From Rutidosis leptorrhynchoides (taxonomy: Eukaryota; Streptophyta; Magnoliopsida; Asterales; Asteraceae): a DNA stretch of 64,000 nucleotides. Of this stretch, positions 1 to 12,182 are shown piece by piece. Every line of letters begins with the position of its first letter. The stretch's first letter is position 1. Position numbers and translations under genes: made by a program. The stretch spans positions 545,360,001 to 545,424,000 of the forward strand of contig NC_092335.1 of NCBI RefSeq assembly GCF_046630445.1. Reading direction: 5' to 3'. Below the pieces are notes generated by a model. The model worked only from the letters and a program-made list of their open reading frames with translations, ran no database searches and was not told where the DNA came from.

Positions 1-1987
1 TAACCACATGTAACAAATAGTTACCAGAGTATTAGGGATATATACAAAGGTACAACTCAACATAGAATATATATTTAAGTACTTGTGTCTATTTTAAAAA
101 ACAAAGGCTGCATGTATTCTCATTCCAAAATATGTGTAGAGTTTAAAAATGGGACTATATACTCACGGTAGTAAGATAGAGAAATAATAAGTTTTCAACT
201 TATTAAAATATAGCCGACGTCCTTGGATTCACGAACCTATAACAATAATAACGATTCAGATAATAATACATGTGAATAAAATTAATATAGCAAGTTCATA
301 GAATACTTATATAATAATTTTTAACATTTTATGTTAGTAATCCATTGTTAGTAGTCCTTTGTTATTAGTCCATTGTTAGTAGTCCTTTGTTAATGGTCCA
401 AAATAGTCTGAAAAGTCCAATATAGTCCAAAAAGTCCAACAGTCCAATAATCGGTATATATATAATCTTAAAATTACCCCCGGCGTATTGTGTGTGTATT
501 TTCTTGCATCGATCTAGAGACGTGTTGACTTAGGATTTATCAAAACGTATTGTATACGTGTTGTCATGGAACGTACCAAGATTAACTAAGATTATAATAT
601 TTTGTTATACTAATGATAACATGTCAAAATATATATAGGATATAGGAAAAGTTAGCAAGGATATGGTTAATATAGTTTTTATAAGATGAATTTCGTCCAT
701 ATAATGTTAATATTAGCAGATTTTGTTTTGCTCGCAAAATATTCATTACAACTCCGTTTAAAGTGAATCAAATTGCTATGGATTTCTTAAGAAGTTAATT
801 TTTCAAAACCAATTAAAAATATTTAGCCCAAGTAGTAATTTTTAGAGTTTTACCATCTTTTTGTGTCGGTGGTCAGATTTGGAAGAATCCCGGCATCCAC
901 CCGATATATGATTTTTGATAAAATACTTTCACTTTGTCTAAAATCATGGAAAAATTACTGGAAGTCTTAATTACATATATTAACATATTTCCAAAGTCTT
1001 ATCCTCGAACTCAACGTCTAAGATAGGTTTTTAATTCCCAACCCAAAACAGCCCGCTTTTTACCAAATGGAGATTAAACGATATATGTTAAGTTTCAAGG
1101 TGTTCTTCATATGTACAAGTTATAAGTTTTTATATTAACTTAATATAACTTCATAATACATATAAATAAGTGTTTTTAGAGTTAAGTTAGAAAGATTAGA
1201 TTAGTTTTTCAAACAAGTTTAGAATCAACTAAACTATGTTCTACTTTATAAACTCTTATATAGATAGCTATAAACATATTAATTGAACAAGAGTTTAGGC
1301 AAGGTTAATACCTTGATTTTGAAGCTTGAACTTACTAAAAATAGATGAAGAACAAAGAAAGAGATACTAGAACTAGAGAGAGTATGTGTGTGTAAGTAAA
1401 CTTGAAGTAAAAATTAGAAAATGGAATGGTAAAAATTTGATCAAATATGGTGTCTTTATATACTAGTTGTAATTTTGTTGTTTTATGAAAAATATCTAGT
1501 ATAAGTTAAAAACCATTAGGTCATGCATGACATAATACATCAATAATTGTAGATTTCTATTGGAATATACCAATAGTAAATACTTCTAGAAGCTACGTAT
1601 AATACGTGTATAAATACCGTATAAATACGTAATTGTAGATTTCTATTGGTATATACTAATAGTGAATACTTTTAGAAGATGTGTATAATACGCGTATAAA
1701 TACCGTATAAATAATAGTAGAATTCTTGAGAAAAATGAACGGATATACGAGTATAGTTATCCTTTATCTGTATTTGTATATTATAAAGTGTATTCAATAC
1801 TTTTAAGGATGTATTTATACTCATAATACATTGTATGTAAATACATTTTAGCATAAGTTAATTACGTCGTTTAAATAGTAACATATATATTGTTCGAAAA
1901 CTCTTTAAATTAGTAGTATGAAAATGTATATATAATACATTGTTAATATACTTAATGAGATATTTAATTATCATATTTTTAAGTTAA

Positions 1988-2062
<75 letters not shown>

Positions 2063-2194
2063 TACAAGTTATGACGTTCGTGAATCGTAGGAATAAAAAG
2101 GTGACCAAAAGCTTGTGTAAAACTCTTTCCGGAGGTTCAAGACTTATTAAAATTTATTGCTTATCAAGTCGGAATTATTAAATCAGGTAGATAG
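1..2194 (-). mobile_element. LTR of the outermost element in stack 1 (right part; left end outside window)
   Basis: Reverse-complement homologue of the plus-strand LTR at 55645-58593: for example 1-100 matches 57840-57937 inverted, and 2085-2190 matches 55668-55800 inverted. The LTR is interrupted at 2194 by a solo LTR and resumes at 31691-31726, where its 5' end (TGTGACGAAC on the minus strand) lies. About 650 bp of its 3' end should lie left of the window. It contains short tandem repeats built on 'agtccattgttagt' (340-450), CTTCTAGAAG-like palindromes near 1575-1680 and an (AT)n run at about 1990-2056. No coding capacity seen. Confidence 0.85.
1990..2056. repeat. (AT)n microsatellite in LTR
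   Basis: About 67 bp of near-perfect AT dinucleotide repeat, at the equivalent position to the (AT)n at 55823-55896 in the inverted homologous LTR. Confidence 0.95.
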
Positions 2195-5100
2195 TGAAAT
2201 GGCCTGTCCAAATCCATATGGACGATTACAATAACATTTGGTTCCATTGCGAGGTATTGACCTCTGTATGATACGTTTTACAAACATTGCATTCGTTTTT
2301 AAAAGACAACTTTCATTACAACGATAGTTGACAAATATGCATACCATTTCACAATATAACCAAACTATAAATGACTTAATCTGTCATTTACTTTAATAAT
2401 CTTGTTGAACTCAACGACTCGAATACAACGTCTTTTGAAATATGCCATGAATGACTCCAAGTAATATCTTTAAATTGGGTAAATGCACAGCGGAAGATTT
2501 TCTTCATACCTGAGAATAAACATGCTTAAAAGTGTCAACCAAAAGGTTGGTGAGTTCATTAGTTTATCATAAATATTCATTTTCAACATTTTAATAGACC
2601 ACAAGATTTTCATTTTCAATATCGTTATCATCAACATTATACAGGCATTTCGCAATCTGCATAAAGATAAAATCATTCATATGGTGAACACTTGGTAACC
2701 GAACTAACAGGATGCATATAGAATATCCCCCGCATACAGGCATTTCGCAATCTGCATGCTATATACTGGCCGTCGCAATCAGTATATATCAATCAAACTA
2801 CTAAAGCATTCGTAACCCGAATGGGGCATGTCAAGGTCCATAGATCTATCTTTAGGATTCCCGTCAATTAGGGGCCATTTCCCTAATTCTTAGGCTACCA
2901 AGCTAACAAGGGGCGATATTCGCTATTCGTAATCCAACTATAGAATATAGTTTAAGTACTTGTGTCCATTTCGTAAAACAGTTTATAAAACATCGCATGT
3001 ATTCTCAGCCCAAAAATATATATAAAAAGGGAGTAATGAAACTCACTTTCACAAATTTTCAATACGTCGAAAATCAGACTTAGCCTCGGATCGATTCACG
3101 AACCTATAACAAATATATACATATATCAAATTATGATAGAAATACATTCACATCATATTTTTATTTACGTGTTGATGATTTAAGTTGTCAAGTTAGCAGT
3201 CCAATCGTTAGTAGTTCACAATTAGTAGTACAATGTTAGTAGTCCATAATTAGTAGTCCAATGTTAGTAGTACATATGTAGTTCAAAATATCACCCTGTA
3301 ATAATCAAAACATAGTGTACACGTATTGTAAAGACTAAATCATGACCCACAATACAGCTATTGTCTTTGAAGTAATCTCGACGTATTGTGTATGTGGTGT
3401 CTTTCGATTTATCCGACGTATTGTGTAACTATTGTCTTAACTTATCAAGATGACATGATATTGTCTCGGATTAAATCGAGACTAGTATATTACAAGGAAA
3501 TACTCATGACATGTTAGAATACATGTATAATACAAGAAAAGTTAGGTAGGATATGGTTAGTATAGATTTTGTATAAAAATCCCGTAGCCTATTTTAGCCA
3601 TTTTTATCCAATATTGTTTTGCCCATAACTTCTTCGTTACAAATCAGTTTTGAGTGTTTAAAATTGCTATGCTTTTGTAATGAACTCTAGTATTTTGAAC
3701 TAAACTAAAAAAGTAGTGGTTTATAGTCAGAGTTATAGGTTACAAGTCCATATTTGAAAGAGGTAGTCATTTCCAATGAAAGAACGACATCTTGATAACC
3801 ATTTTGAAAAACATACTTCTACTTTGAGTTTAACCATAATTTTTGGATATGTTATCATGTTTATATGAAATATTATTTTCCCAAAATATAAATATTTAAA
3901 TCAAAGTCTAAGATAGTTTTTTTTTAATTATCGAACACGAAACAGCCCCCGGTTTTACTACGACGGCGTATGTCTAGTTTTACGGTGTTCTTCGTGTTTC
4001 CAAGTTTTAAATTATTGAGTTAGCATATCATATAATATAAAACATGTTTTTATTTGTTTTTAAAAGTTAATTTAGAAGGATTAACTTTGTTTGCGAACAA
4101 GTTTAGAATTAACTAAACTATGTTCTAGTGATTACAAGTTATTTTCTTCGAATAAGATAGTTATATAAGTAAGAATCGAACGATGTTATGAACATCATTA
4201 CTACCTCAAGTATAGTAGGTAAACCTACTGGAAATGATGAGAAATGATCTAGAGCTTCAAAGGATCTTTGATGGCTTGAAAGTTCTTGAAGTAGAATCAT
4301 GACACGAAAAACAAGTTCAAGTAAGATTACTACTTGAATTAAGATAATTATGTTTATAAATTTTAATCAAAGCTTAAATATAATTATTACCTTGATTTAG
4401 AAAGAACACCTACTAATATAAATGAATATTTCTTGAGGTTGGATGATCACTTGAAATGGATTTTCAAGATTGAAAGTAATCTAGCAAACTTGAAAGGATT
4501 TTTTGAAGTGTTCTTGAATGATGATGTTTTTTAGATTGAAATTGAAGCTAGATTGACCTAGATTATTAATGTTACTGAAGTAGAGACGTTCTTGTGTTTA
4601 GAGAGAGTTAAGATGAAGAAAAATATCAAAGAAATGTGATGTGTGTGTTGTTTGAAAAAAATGCCTAATGCTTAGTCAATATAAGGTTACTAGTTTTTGT
4701 TTTCTTGCTCATAAGTCATGCTAGTTGTCAAATGATAGTTTCCACATGTTTGATGACTCATTAAGGGCTGCTAAGAGCTGATCATTGAAGTGTATATACC
4801 AATAGTATGTACATCTAGAAGCTGTGTATAATACGAGTACAAATACCGAACGAATACGAGTAGAATTCTTGATGAAAACGAACGAGAATTCGATTACAAC
4901 TATCTTTTTCAAGTATAAGTATTTTGAAATATGTCTTTAAGTCTTTCAAATGTGTATTAATACTTCTTAATACATTACATATATATACCTTTTAATTAAG
5001 TCGTTATTTCGTCGTTAATCGTTACATGTATATATTGTTTCGAAACCCTTAAGTTAGTAGTCTCGTTTTATGTATATAGTTCATTGTTAATACACTTAAT

Positions 5101-5296
5101 GATATACTTAATTATCATTATATCATTTTAAACATAATGTATTAATATATCTTAATACAATACATATGTATTTATTTTAATTAAGATGTTATTACGTCGA
5201 TAACCGTTACATATATATCTTGTTTCAAATTTCTTAATTTAGTAGTCTCATTTTATGTATATAACCCATTGTTAAAATACTTAATGAGATACTTAC
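2195..5296 (-). mobile_element. Solo LTR, left segment (interrupted by LARD2)
   Basis: Begins TGAAATGGCC after the 5-bp TSD GATAG (2190-2194). The segment runs to 5296, where LARD2 is inserted, and resumes at 31178-31685 ending GGTCGTCACA, followed by GATAG (31686-31690). The two segments total about 3.6 kb. It resembles the 3' LTR of the chromovirus at 59573-62417 along 3180-5290, and the LARD1 LTR along 2200-3110. With an LTR terminus and a TSD at both ends but no internal domain, it is best read as a solo LTR left by LTR-LTR recombination. No gene seen. Confidence 0.88.
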
Positions 5297-6479
5297 TGCG
5301 ACGATCACTCCAAATCCATATGGACGAACACATCATTCATCGATTTCATTGCGAGGTATTTGACCTCTATATGATACGTTTTGTAAATATTGCATTCTTT
5401 TGAAAAGGCACACCATAAATGAATATTTAAATCAAAGGTTTTCGAAATCTGATGATTTCTACATATAGACAATCACCGTAATATAATAGTTTACAATAGT
5501 ACTTCCGTTGACAATGCAGTCAAAATAAGATACATGATGATGATTTGGTGAATGCAACGTTTCCTTGAAAAATATGCCATGTAAGACTCCATGCACATAG
5601 CTTGTCTAACATATAAGCAAACAGCGGAAGACTTCTAGGAAACCTGAGAATAAACATGCTAACAAGTGTCAACACAAAGGTTGGTGAGTTCATAGTTTTA
5701 TTGTTTTATATAATCTGTATATAAAGGTGGATCACAAGATTTCAGTTGTTCAATCCAGAAACGTTTATCAAAATATTCTACGAAATTGAGCACCCTGGTA
5801 ACTAAACTTAACGTATATATAATTTGTACCCTTTGTATAATCATCTTAATAATACACGCAAACCAACGTGTACGCTTCTCAAATAGCATACGTCCATTAA
5901 AAGGCTAGTGCTCTAGCTCGGACGGGGGTATCAAGCCCTATGGATCCATATACCTCTATTTGCGCCCATTGGTTCTTATAACCGACAGTTACTAGTTACC
6001 AAAGCTAAGGGATTTTGGGTTCAAACTCGGTGTAGAATTTAGTATGTACTTGTGTCCATTGCGTTTAAAATAAATCGCATGTATTATCAGCCCAAAAATA
6101 TATTGCAAAAGCAATTAAAAAGGGATCAATGAAACTCACCTTAGCAGCACATAAAGTTGTTCATCGTAATGTGACCGAAACTCAGAATATCAAGTAATCG
6201 TAGATCTCAACATATCAATATTGTGATTCAATATTGCAAGAAAGTACGTAGACGCAACAGAGATGATAAACACTAGGTTTGATTTGCAAACAATACCCAT
6301 GAATATTACCCATAACTTCCATAGTTATAACCCATAATTTCCTTAGCTCTATCCCGTTTGAAAACCCATTTTGAAGGTGACACGCTCATGACCTCGTCGT
6401 AGTATTTTATGTATAAATAATAATAATACTAATACTACTAATAATGATAAGATTAATAATAATATTAATCTTAATAATA

Positions 6480-6484
6480 ATATA

Positions 6485-6515
<31 letters not shown>

Positions 6516-6540
6516 TAAATATATATATATATATATATAC

Positions 6541-6602
<62 letters not shown>
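6480..6602. repeat. Compound (AAT)n/(AT)n microsatellite
   Basis: About 25 bp of AAT repeats is followed by roughly 85 bp of AT repeats with a few CAT interruptions. It lies downstream of the TATA box in the minus-strand LTR transcript. Confidence 0.95.
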
Positions 6603-6605
<3 letters not shown>

Positions 6606-6656
6606 TACAGAGAGAGATAGATGTATTTGTGTAAAAGAACTCGAGCAGAAACTGAC

Positions 6657-6734
6657 CTTTTATAGGTAAATTTTTGGAATCTGATGCCCATGCGATCGCA
6701 TGAGTTTTATGCCTATTTCTCATGCGATCGCATG
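6657..6734 (-). promoter_or_regulatory. LARD2 LTR core promoter: palindrome pair plus TATA
   Basis: CATGCGATCGCATG occurs at 6689-6702 and 6721-6734, start-to-start 32 bp with an 18-nt gap. On the minus strand a TATA box (CTATAAAAG, 6657-6665) follows about 23 bp downstream. Minus-strand sequence after it has the look of a transcript leader (CT-rich, 'atctctctctgtaaac'). The TATA assignment is by consensus. The role of the palindromes is inferred from their position and their recurrence elsewhere. Confidence 0.7.
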
Positions 6735-7748
6735 ACCCCAAAATCCAGCTCACAATTTTTTGTTGTTTTGTTAGTCGACATATTTTTATAATATATATAT
6801 ATATAATATATATAATATATATTAATTAATTATATATTATATTATATTCACATGCATAGTTGACTTTTAATTTTTGGTCCGATGACTAGTACGTTTACGC
6901 TCGACTAATGTCTCAGTTCCGGTTTCTCGAATGTATTTTCGTATGCTTAAAAAACTTGTACTTTACGTTTCGTGATTCGTACCTTTTTCAAAATATAATC
7001 TTAAATTATCAATAAACTATATTACTCAAAGTATAACTTATACATTTTAGTAATTTGGTCATTTGCTTCTATAAATCAACTCCTCGTTGTTTATTAAAAT
7101 ATATTTAATAATATCGAAACATTTTATATCTAATTCAATTCTATGCATTATCACATTGTAAAATATATATTTTCGTTTAGAAAAATATAAATTTTGTATA
7201 TAATATTTATTTATCAAACGGAACAATAAATGGGTGTTACTATTGTTTACAAAAATAATTTCAAACCTTAATATATATATACAATATATATAAATACTTT
7301 TTCTATACACGTTGCAAGTTATTTATATATCAAATACAGTTTAAAAAGGAAAAATTTCTTAAATCAAGGTGAACCTCTCAACAAAGACTTATCACAATAT
7401 TTACGGGATTTATAATTATTGAAATATCTACTAATCCAATCGTTGGTATTATCTTCTAATTCCGTAGATGAATATATTAAGCATATATTGAGACAAATAC
7501 GTTTAGTGTAAAATATTATACATTTAATACTTTGTTAACGTTTTCAAGTGATAATATATATATACATATATACATTCATATCCATTTATATATTCGTTCG
7601 TGAATCGTCGAGCATAGTCAAAAGGGTAATTGAATGTATGAACATAGTTCCAAAATTTTCGAGACTCAACATTACAAACTTTGCTTATCGTGTCGGAATC
7701 ATATAAAGATTAAGTTTAAATTTGGCGGAAAATTTCCGGGTTGTCACA

Positions 7749-8898
7749 GTACCTACCCGTTAAATAAATTTCGTCCCAAAATTTAATTGGGATGGTCATG
7801 GCTGACAATAAGTATATTTTCATGACGCATACGAGTTGAAAATTAGAGTTTTATCATCATCGAGTAATATAGACAAACAATTTGATTTTGTGAAGAGTAC
7901 GGGTGAAGCTATCACAAAAGAGTGAAATGAATAAATGTAGATTCGTCATATCTTTTGATGTAGATAGGATTGATTTCCGAATTTCAAGTGATTTAGAGAA
8001 AATTTTCGTAATAAGATTTGATTCTTCGATAATTAAGGAAATTAGGATCTTCCTTGATTAAATGCGATAACCTGTTTTGATTGCTCTATCGGATATGTCA
8101 CTATAAATCCATTCTCTTCGTTTTCTTATTTCCACCACTCGCACCCTTTATTCTTTCTAATTTAATTCATACTTTGAATCATTCGTCAATATGCTACATC
8201 TAGTTCTGATCCTTGATATACTCCTAACTTTCATATCTGTCATTCTTCTCTTTCATCTACCACCGGAGGATTTTATTTATTTTTATTATTACCTTGGGGT
8301 TATAGTGATTTTAATTCTCCCGTGCCTTTACGTGGCAATACGTATTGATATGCACGGTTTGTAATTTATGTGTTGTTGTCGAGCTTTATACTTTCTTTTA
8401 TATCCAAGAGTTCCATACTTTTGTCTCCTCTTCCCGACTTCAAGTCAAGCGAATAATGGTCCATAATTCGTAAGTATGGATTTTGAAATGAACATAGTTA
8501 ATGTTCTAAGGAGGAAATTGTAATGACACGATTTAGATTTGTCAAATTACCAGCATATTCAAAAAAGACCGAATCATCAAGAAAATATTTTCTTGATATT
8601 ATTAGAGGTTAAATAGAATACCAGAGTCGTGTAACATGGCACATGATGATGGTATGGTCTGTGAATCGTCATGTCCCATTTAGAAACTCAGCATGAGTTA
8701 CTGTAATATAATCACGTTGATCAAGTGTCATTATATTATACTAACTCATGCTTTAGTTCCCAACACTACTTCAAACACATTCATATTTTAAACTCGAAGG
8801 TTTCAGAATTTAGAAACTAAAATAGTTTCTTTTATGATTTTACACAGATAGCGCGAAGAAGTAAATGATTTCGGATAACAATAGTTGTGAAGATATCT
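7749..8898 (-). other. LARD2 non-coding 3' internal region
   Basis: Sequence between the captured poly(A)-binding-protein fragment and the 3' LTR. It is homologous in inverted orientation to 44540-45830 of LARD1 (for example the hairpin-like stretch 8690-8760 and the segment 8320-8480). I see no open frame conserved between the two copies, so its conservation may reflect cis signals such as the primer tract at the LTR edge. Confidence 0.7.
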
Positions 8899-9396
8899 TC
8901 AGAAACATCGAAGATATTTATAATGAAAGATATGATGATATCTTAGAACATTTAAGATCAAAGGATGATGAAGAATATTGTCCGCAAGGGTTTTAGAGTA
9001 AGGAACAAGGTATTTGCTAATGATTTCAGCAGACACTGAATCATTTGGATTCTTTGAAGGCAGGTTTAGTATTTGTGATTTGTCCACAGCCTCTTTCATA
9101 CTTTGCTCAATTCGTTTTCCAGTTTCAAACCTTCTCTTTTTCTGAGCTTTGCCAACACACTATTCTTTATCATCAAACTTTTTACTGTTAAGGTCATTTA
9201 CAGAGTTTGCTGCTTCATCAGCATCTTTCGAAATTTCGAGAATTAGTTCGCAGTTTAGGGTATTTTTCAGAAACTTCACATTCAAAGTACGTAAGTATAG
9301 GAGATAGATGTTATATATACACATATAACTGTTGGTATATACATGCTGCGAGATTTCAAAATATGGATTGCTGATTCCCAGTAATTGGCAAGACAA
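8899..9396 (-). pseudogene. Captured poly(A)-binding-protein RRM fragment (LARD2 copy)
   Basis: One minus-strand frame with a single in-frame TAG (9162-9160). The stretch from about 9234 to 9073 reads as the C-terminal half of an RRM and the linker after it. Key strings are DADEAANSVNDLNSKKFDDK before the stop, then CVGKAQKK, then KRIEQSMKEAVDKSQ. In plant cytoplasmic poly(A)-binding proteins this region follows the RNP1 motif of an RRM. It is in sense orientation to LARD2. LARD1 has the same fragment at 44355-44533, also sense, so the capture predates the split of the two copies. The remainder of the frame shows no recognisable domain. A functional protein is unlikely. Confidence 0.72.
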
Positions 9397-10048
9397 TTCT
9401 TGTTACAAGATGCAGATGAGTAAATGATGGGGTTTCAATAAATATAATGATTTTTCGGAAAGTCAAATATCAATGAAGTTGTTGGTAAGTTTATTGCTAA
9501 TGTGGTGGAACATACACGGTTCCCCGGTAACTATGGCAAAAGAGGCAACGTAAATATCAAGGTTATAATAAGGCTGTTTCGACTGAAGAATCGAAGTTGA
9601 CTTGCTGGAGCTGTGACATAACTGTCTATTTTGAAAAGGGATTGAAAAGTTATTTTAGCTAATAAATGCCAAAGGGTATGACACGGATACGTGTTAAACT
9701 ATGACTTTGGTTTCGAGGGTTTTTCAGGTACAAGACTGCGGTTAACATGTGGTTGGATCATCATATCAATTGTTCATTATTTGAAGTGTCTTGAGGGATT
9801 TGAACATAGATTGTAATCGTTAATATTCATATGATGTTCTAGGATTTTGAATGATACAAATACTTTTCTGAGTTCTATCAATGGAAATGATGTTCTAGCA
9901 CAGTTTTGAAGTCAAAGTATAGCTTTGAAAGATGTAGGAATCTAAGAATGATGTCTTTTGTTAACTCTTGACTTGGATTTTGATTTGTCAAAATCAAAAT
10001 ATGTAATCAAATTTGGATGAGGATGGTTGTTTTGAATTTTTATAAAAG
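9397..10048 (-). other. LARD2 internal non-coding segment up to the Athila insertion
   Basis: AT-rich sequence with no supported gene. Ends with the 5-bp AATAT TSD (10049-10053) of the Athila insertion; the other copy follows the Athila at 27439-27443. Confidence 0.7.
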
Positions 10049-11449
10049 AATATTGGTGTTAAAGCTAAGGGGTATAAAATACTATTAAATTTTACAAGAA
10101 AATACTATTATATACGATAAATTTTACACAAGATATTTATTTATTTAAAGAATAGATATACTTAAACCTTGCTACAACACTTATAGACAGTGTACCTAAT
10201 CGTACAGTAGTGTAGTTTTTAGTAAGTCCGGTTCGTTCCACAGGGAAAAATCTTTAACCAAAGCTTAACGCTATATTAGTTTTAATTTATAAAAATACAA
10301 ATATATATAAGTAATATTATTATTATAAAAAGGGGGTTTTTTACCGTTTAATGACCGGTTTGTCGATTTTAAAAACTTTAGTCGCAGTTAAAATCTAATG
10401 TAAAATATTAAATAAATAAAACTTAATTTAAAGCGTAAAGTAAATAACGATAAGGAAATTGCGATAAATAAAAGTGCGATAAAATAAAATTGCGATAATT
10501 AAAAAGTACGATAATTAAAAGTGCAATTAAATACAATGACAATAAATAAAAGTGCAATTAAATACAATAACAATAAATAAAAGTGCGATAATTAGAAGTG
10601 CAATTAAATGTAAAATAAAGGAAATTAAATATGAAATAAAAGAATTATGCTTATTTAAACTTCCGTAATCATGATGTTTGACGTGTTGATTTTAGTTTTA
10701 TGCCCATGGGTTAATTGTCCTTTGTCCTGGATTATTTATTATGTCCGTCTGGTTTTTGTCCATAACAGTCCATCAGTCATAAATATAAAGTGCGAGTATC
10801 CTCGTCAAATTATCCTTATACCCGAAGTCAAATATTCCAACTAATTGGGGACTTAAACTGTAACAAGGTTTTATTACTTTGTTTAATAATTACACCAGGA
10901 TATCGACTGCGTGTAACCCAAGGTTTTAATACTTTGTTATCAATTATGCCAAGTGTCCTTGTACATAATTTTACCCCTGTTTTAATAATTCCATAGACTA
11001 TTAATCCATTTCCGTATCCGGTTAAATGAACGATTATTCGTACATATAAATACCCCGCCCATCGTGTTTGATCGAGTGTATATGATTATTTATAGGGACG
11101 TCCAATTGTAAATCTTTATATTAAAATTAACAAACTATCATTTAGTTAAACAAATATAAAGCCCATTAATAGTCCATAGTCTAATTTCCACAAGTGTCGT
11201 TCTTTTGTCCAAACCCCAATTATGGTACAAAGCCCAATTACCCAATTTTAGTAATTAGCCCAACATCATGATTACTTCGATTTAAATAAGCATAATAATA
11301 ACTTAGCTACGAGACATTAAATTAAAAGGGTTGAACATAACTTACAATGATTAAAAATAGCGTAGCGTTACACGGACAGAATTTTGACTTACACCCTTAC
11401 AATATGCGCTAACATACTCTTATTATTAGAAATTAAAATTAAAATTAAA

Positions 11450-11587
<138 letters not shown>

Positions 11588-11634
11588 GTTTAGATAGAGA
11601 GATTGAAAGATGATTTTGATGAACCAAACACTCG

Positions 11635-11713
11635 TTTTTATAGGGCATGTGGGCTGGAAAAGGTGCTCATGCGATCGCATGAGCTTTGCCCTTCAGGCTC
11701 ATGCGATCGCATG
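11635..11713 (-). promoter_or_regulatory. Athila LTR core promoter: palindrome pair plus TATA (3' LTR copy)
   Basis: CATGCGATCGCATG at 11668-11681 and 11700-11713 (start-to-start 32 bp). The copy nearer the TATA extends to a 20-bp perfect palindrome (GCT/AGC arms). A minus-strand TATA box, CTATAAAAA (11635-11643), follows 24 bp downstream. The 18-nt gap sequence differs entirely from that in the LARD2 LTR. Confidence 0.72.
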
Positions 11714-12182
11714 GCCAGCTGGGGAGGCTCAAAAGTCTACAAAAACGTAGGCTGCTTATTTATTTATTATATAATATAATATATATAATTAAATTAATTA
11801 TATATATATTATATTATATTCTTGTACTCCGTTGACTTGTAATTTTTAGTCCGTTGCGTCGAGCGTTGAGAGTTGACTCTGGTCCCGGTTCCGAATTTTC
11901 GAACGTCCTTGCGTATAATTTAATATCTTGTACTTTGCGTTTTGAATCTTGTACTCTTTGTAATTTTGAGATGTTTCTCATCAATAATTGGAACCTCTTT
12001 GATTGTATTTTGTACTTTTGAGCTTTTTGGTCGTTTGCGTCTTCAATTCGTCGAATCTGTCTTTTGTCTTCACCTTTTATTATTTAAACGAATATCACTT
12101 GTAAATAGAACAATTGCAACTAAAAGCTTATCTTTCTTGAGGGATAATGCTATGAAATATATGTTCGTTTTTAGCATTATCA

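Larger units (their letters stand above)
5297..7748 (-). repeat. LARD2 3' LTR
   Basis: Near-identical to 28765-31172. Minus-strand ends are TG...CA (TGTGACAACCCGG ... GATCGTCGCA). It carries the paired palindromes and TATA box at 6657-6734. The two LTRs differ mainly in microsatellites: this copy has a short AAT run and a long AT run at about 6480-6602, while the other has a long AAT run and a short AT run. A purine-rich tract typical of a plus-strand primer lies just inside, near 7755-7790. Confidence 0.93.

Noticed and set aside
10790-10996. 68-codon plus-strand frame identical in both Athila LTRs (also 26084-26290)
   Set aside because: Antisense to the element and conserved only because the LTRs are copies; no domain or start context.
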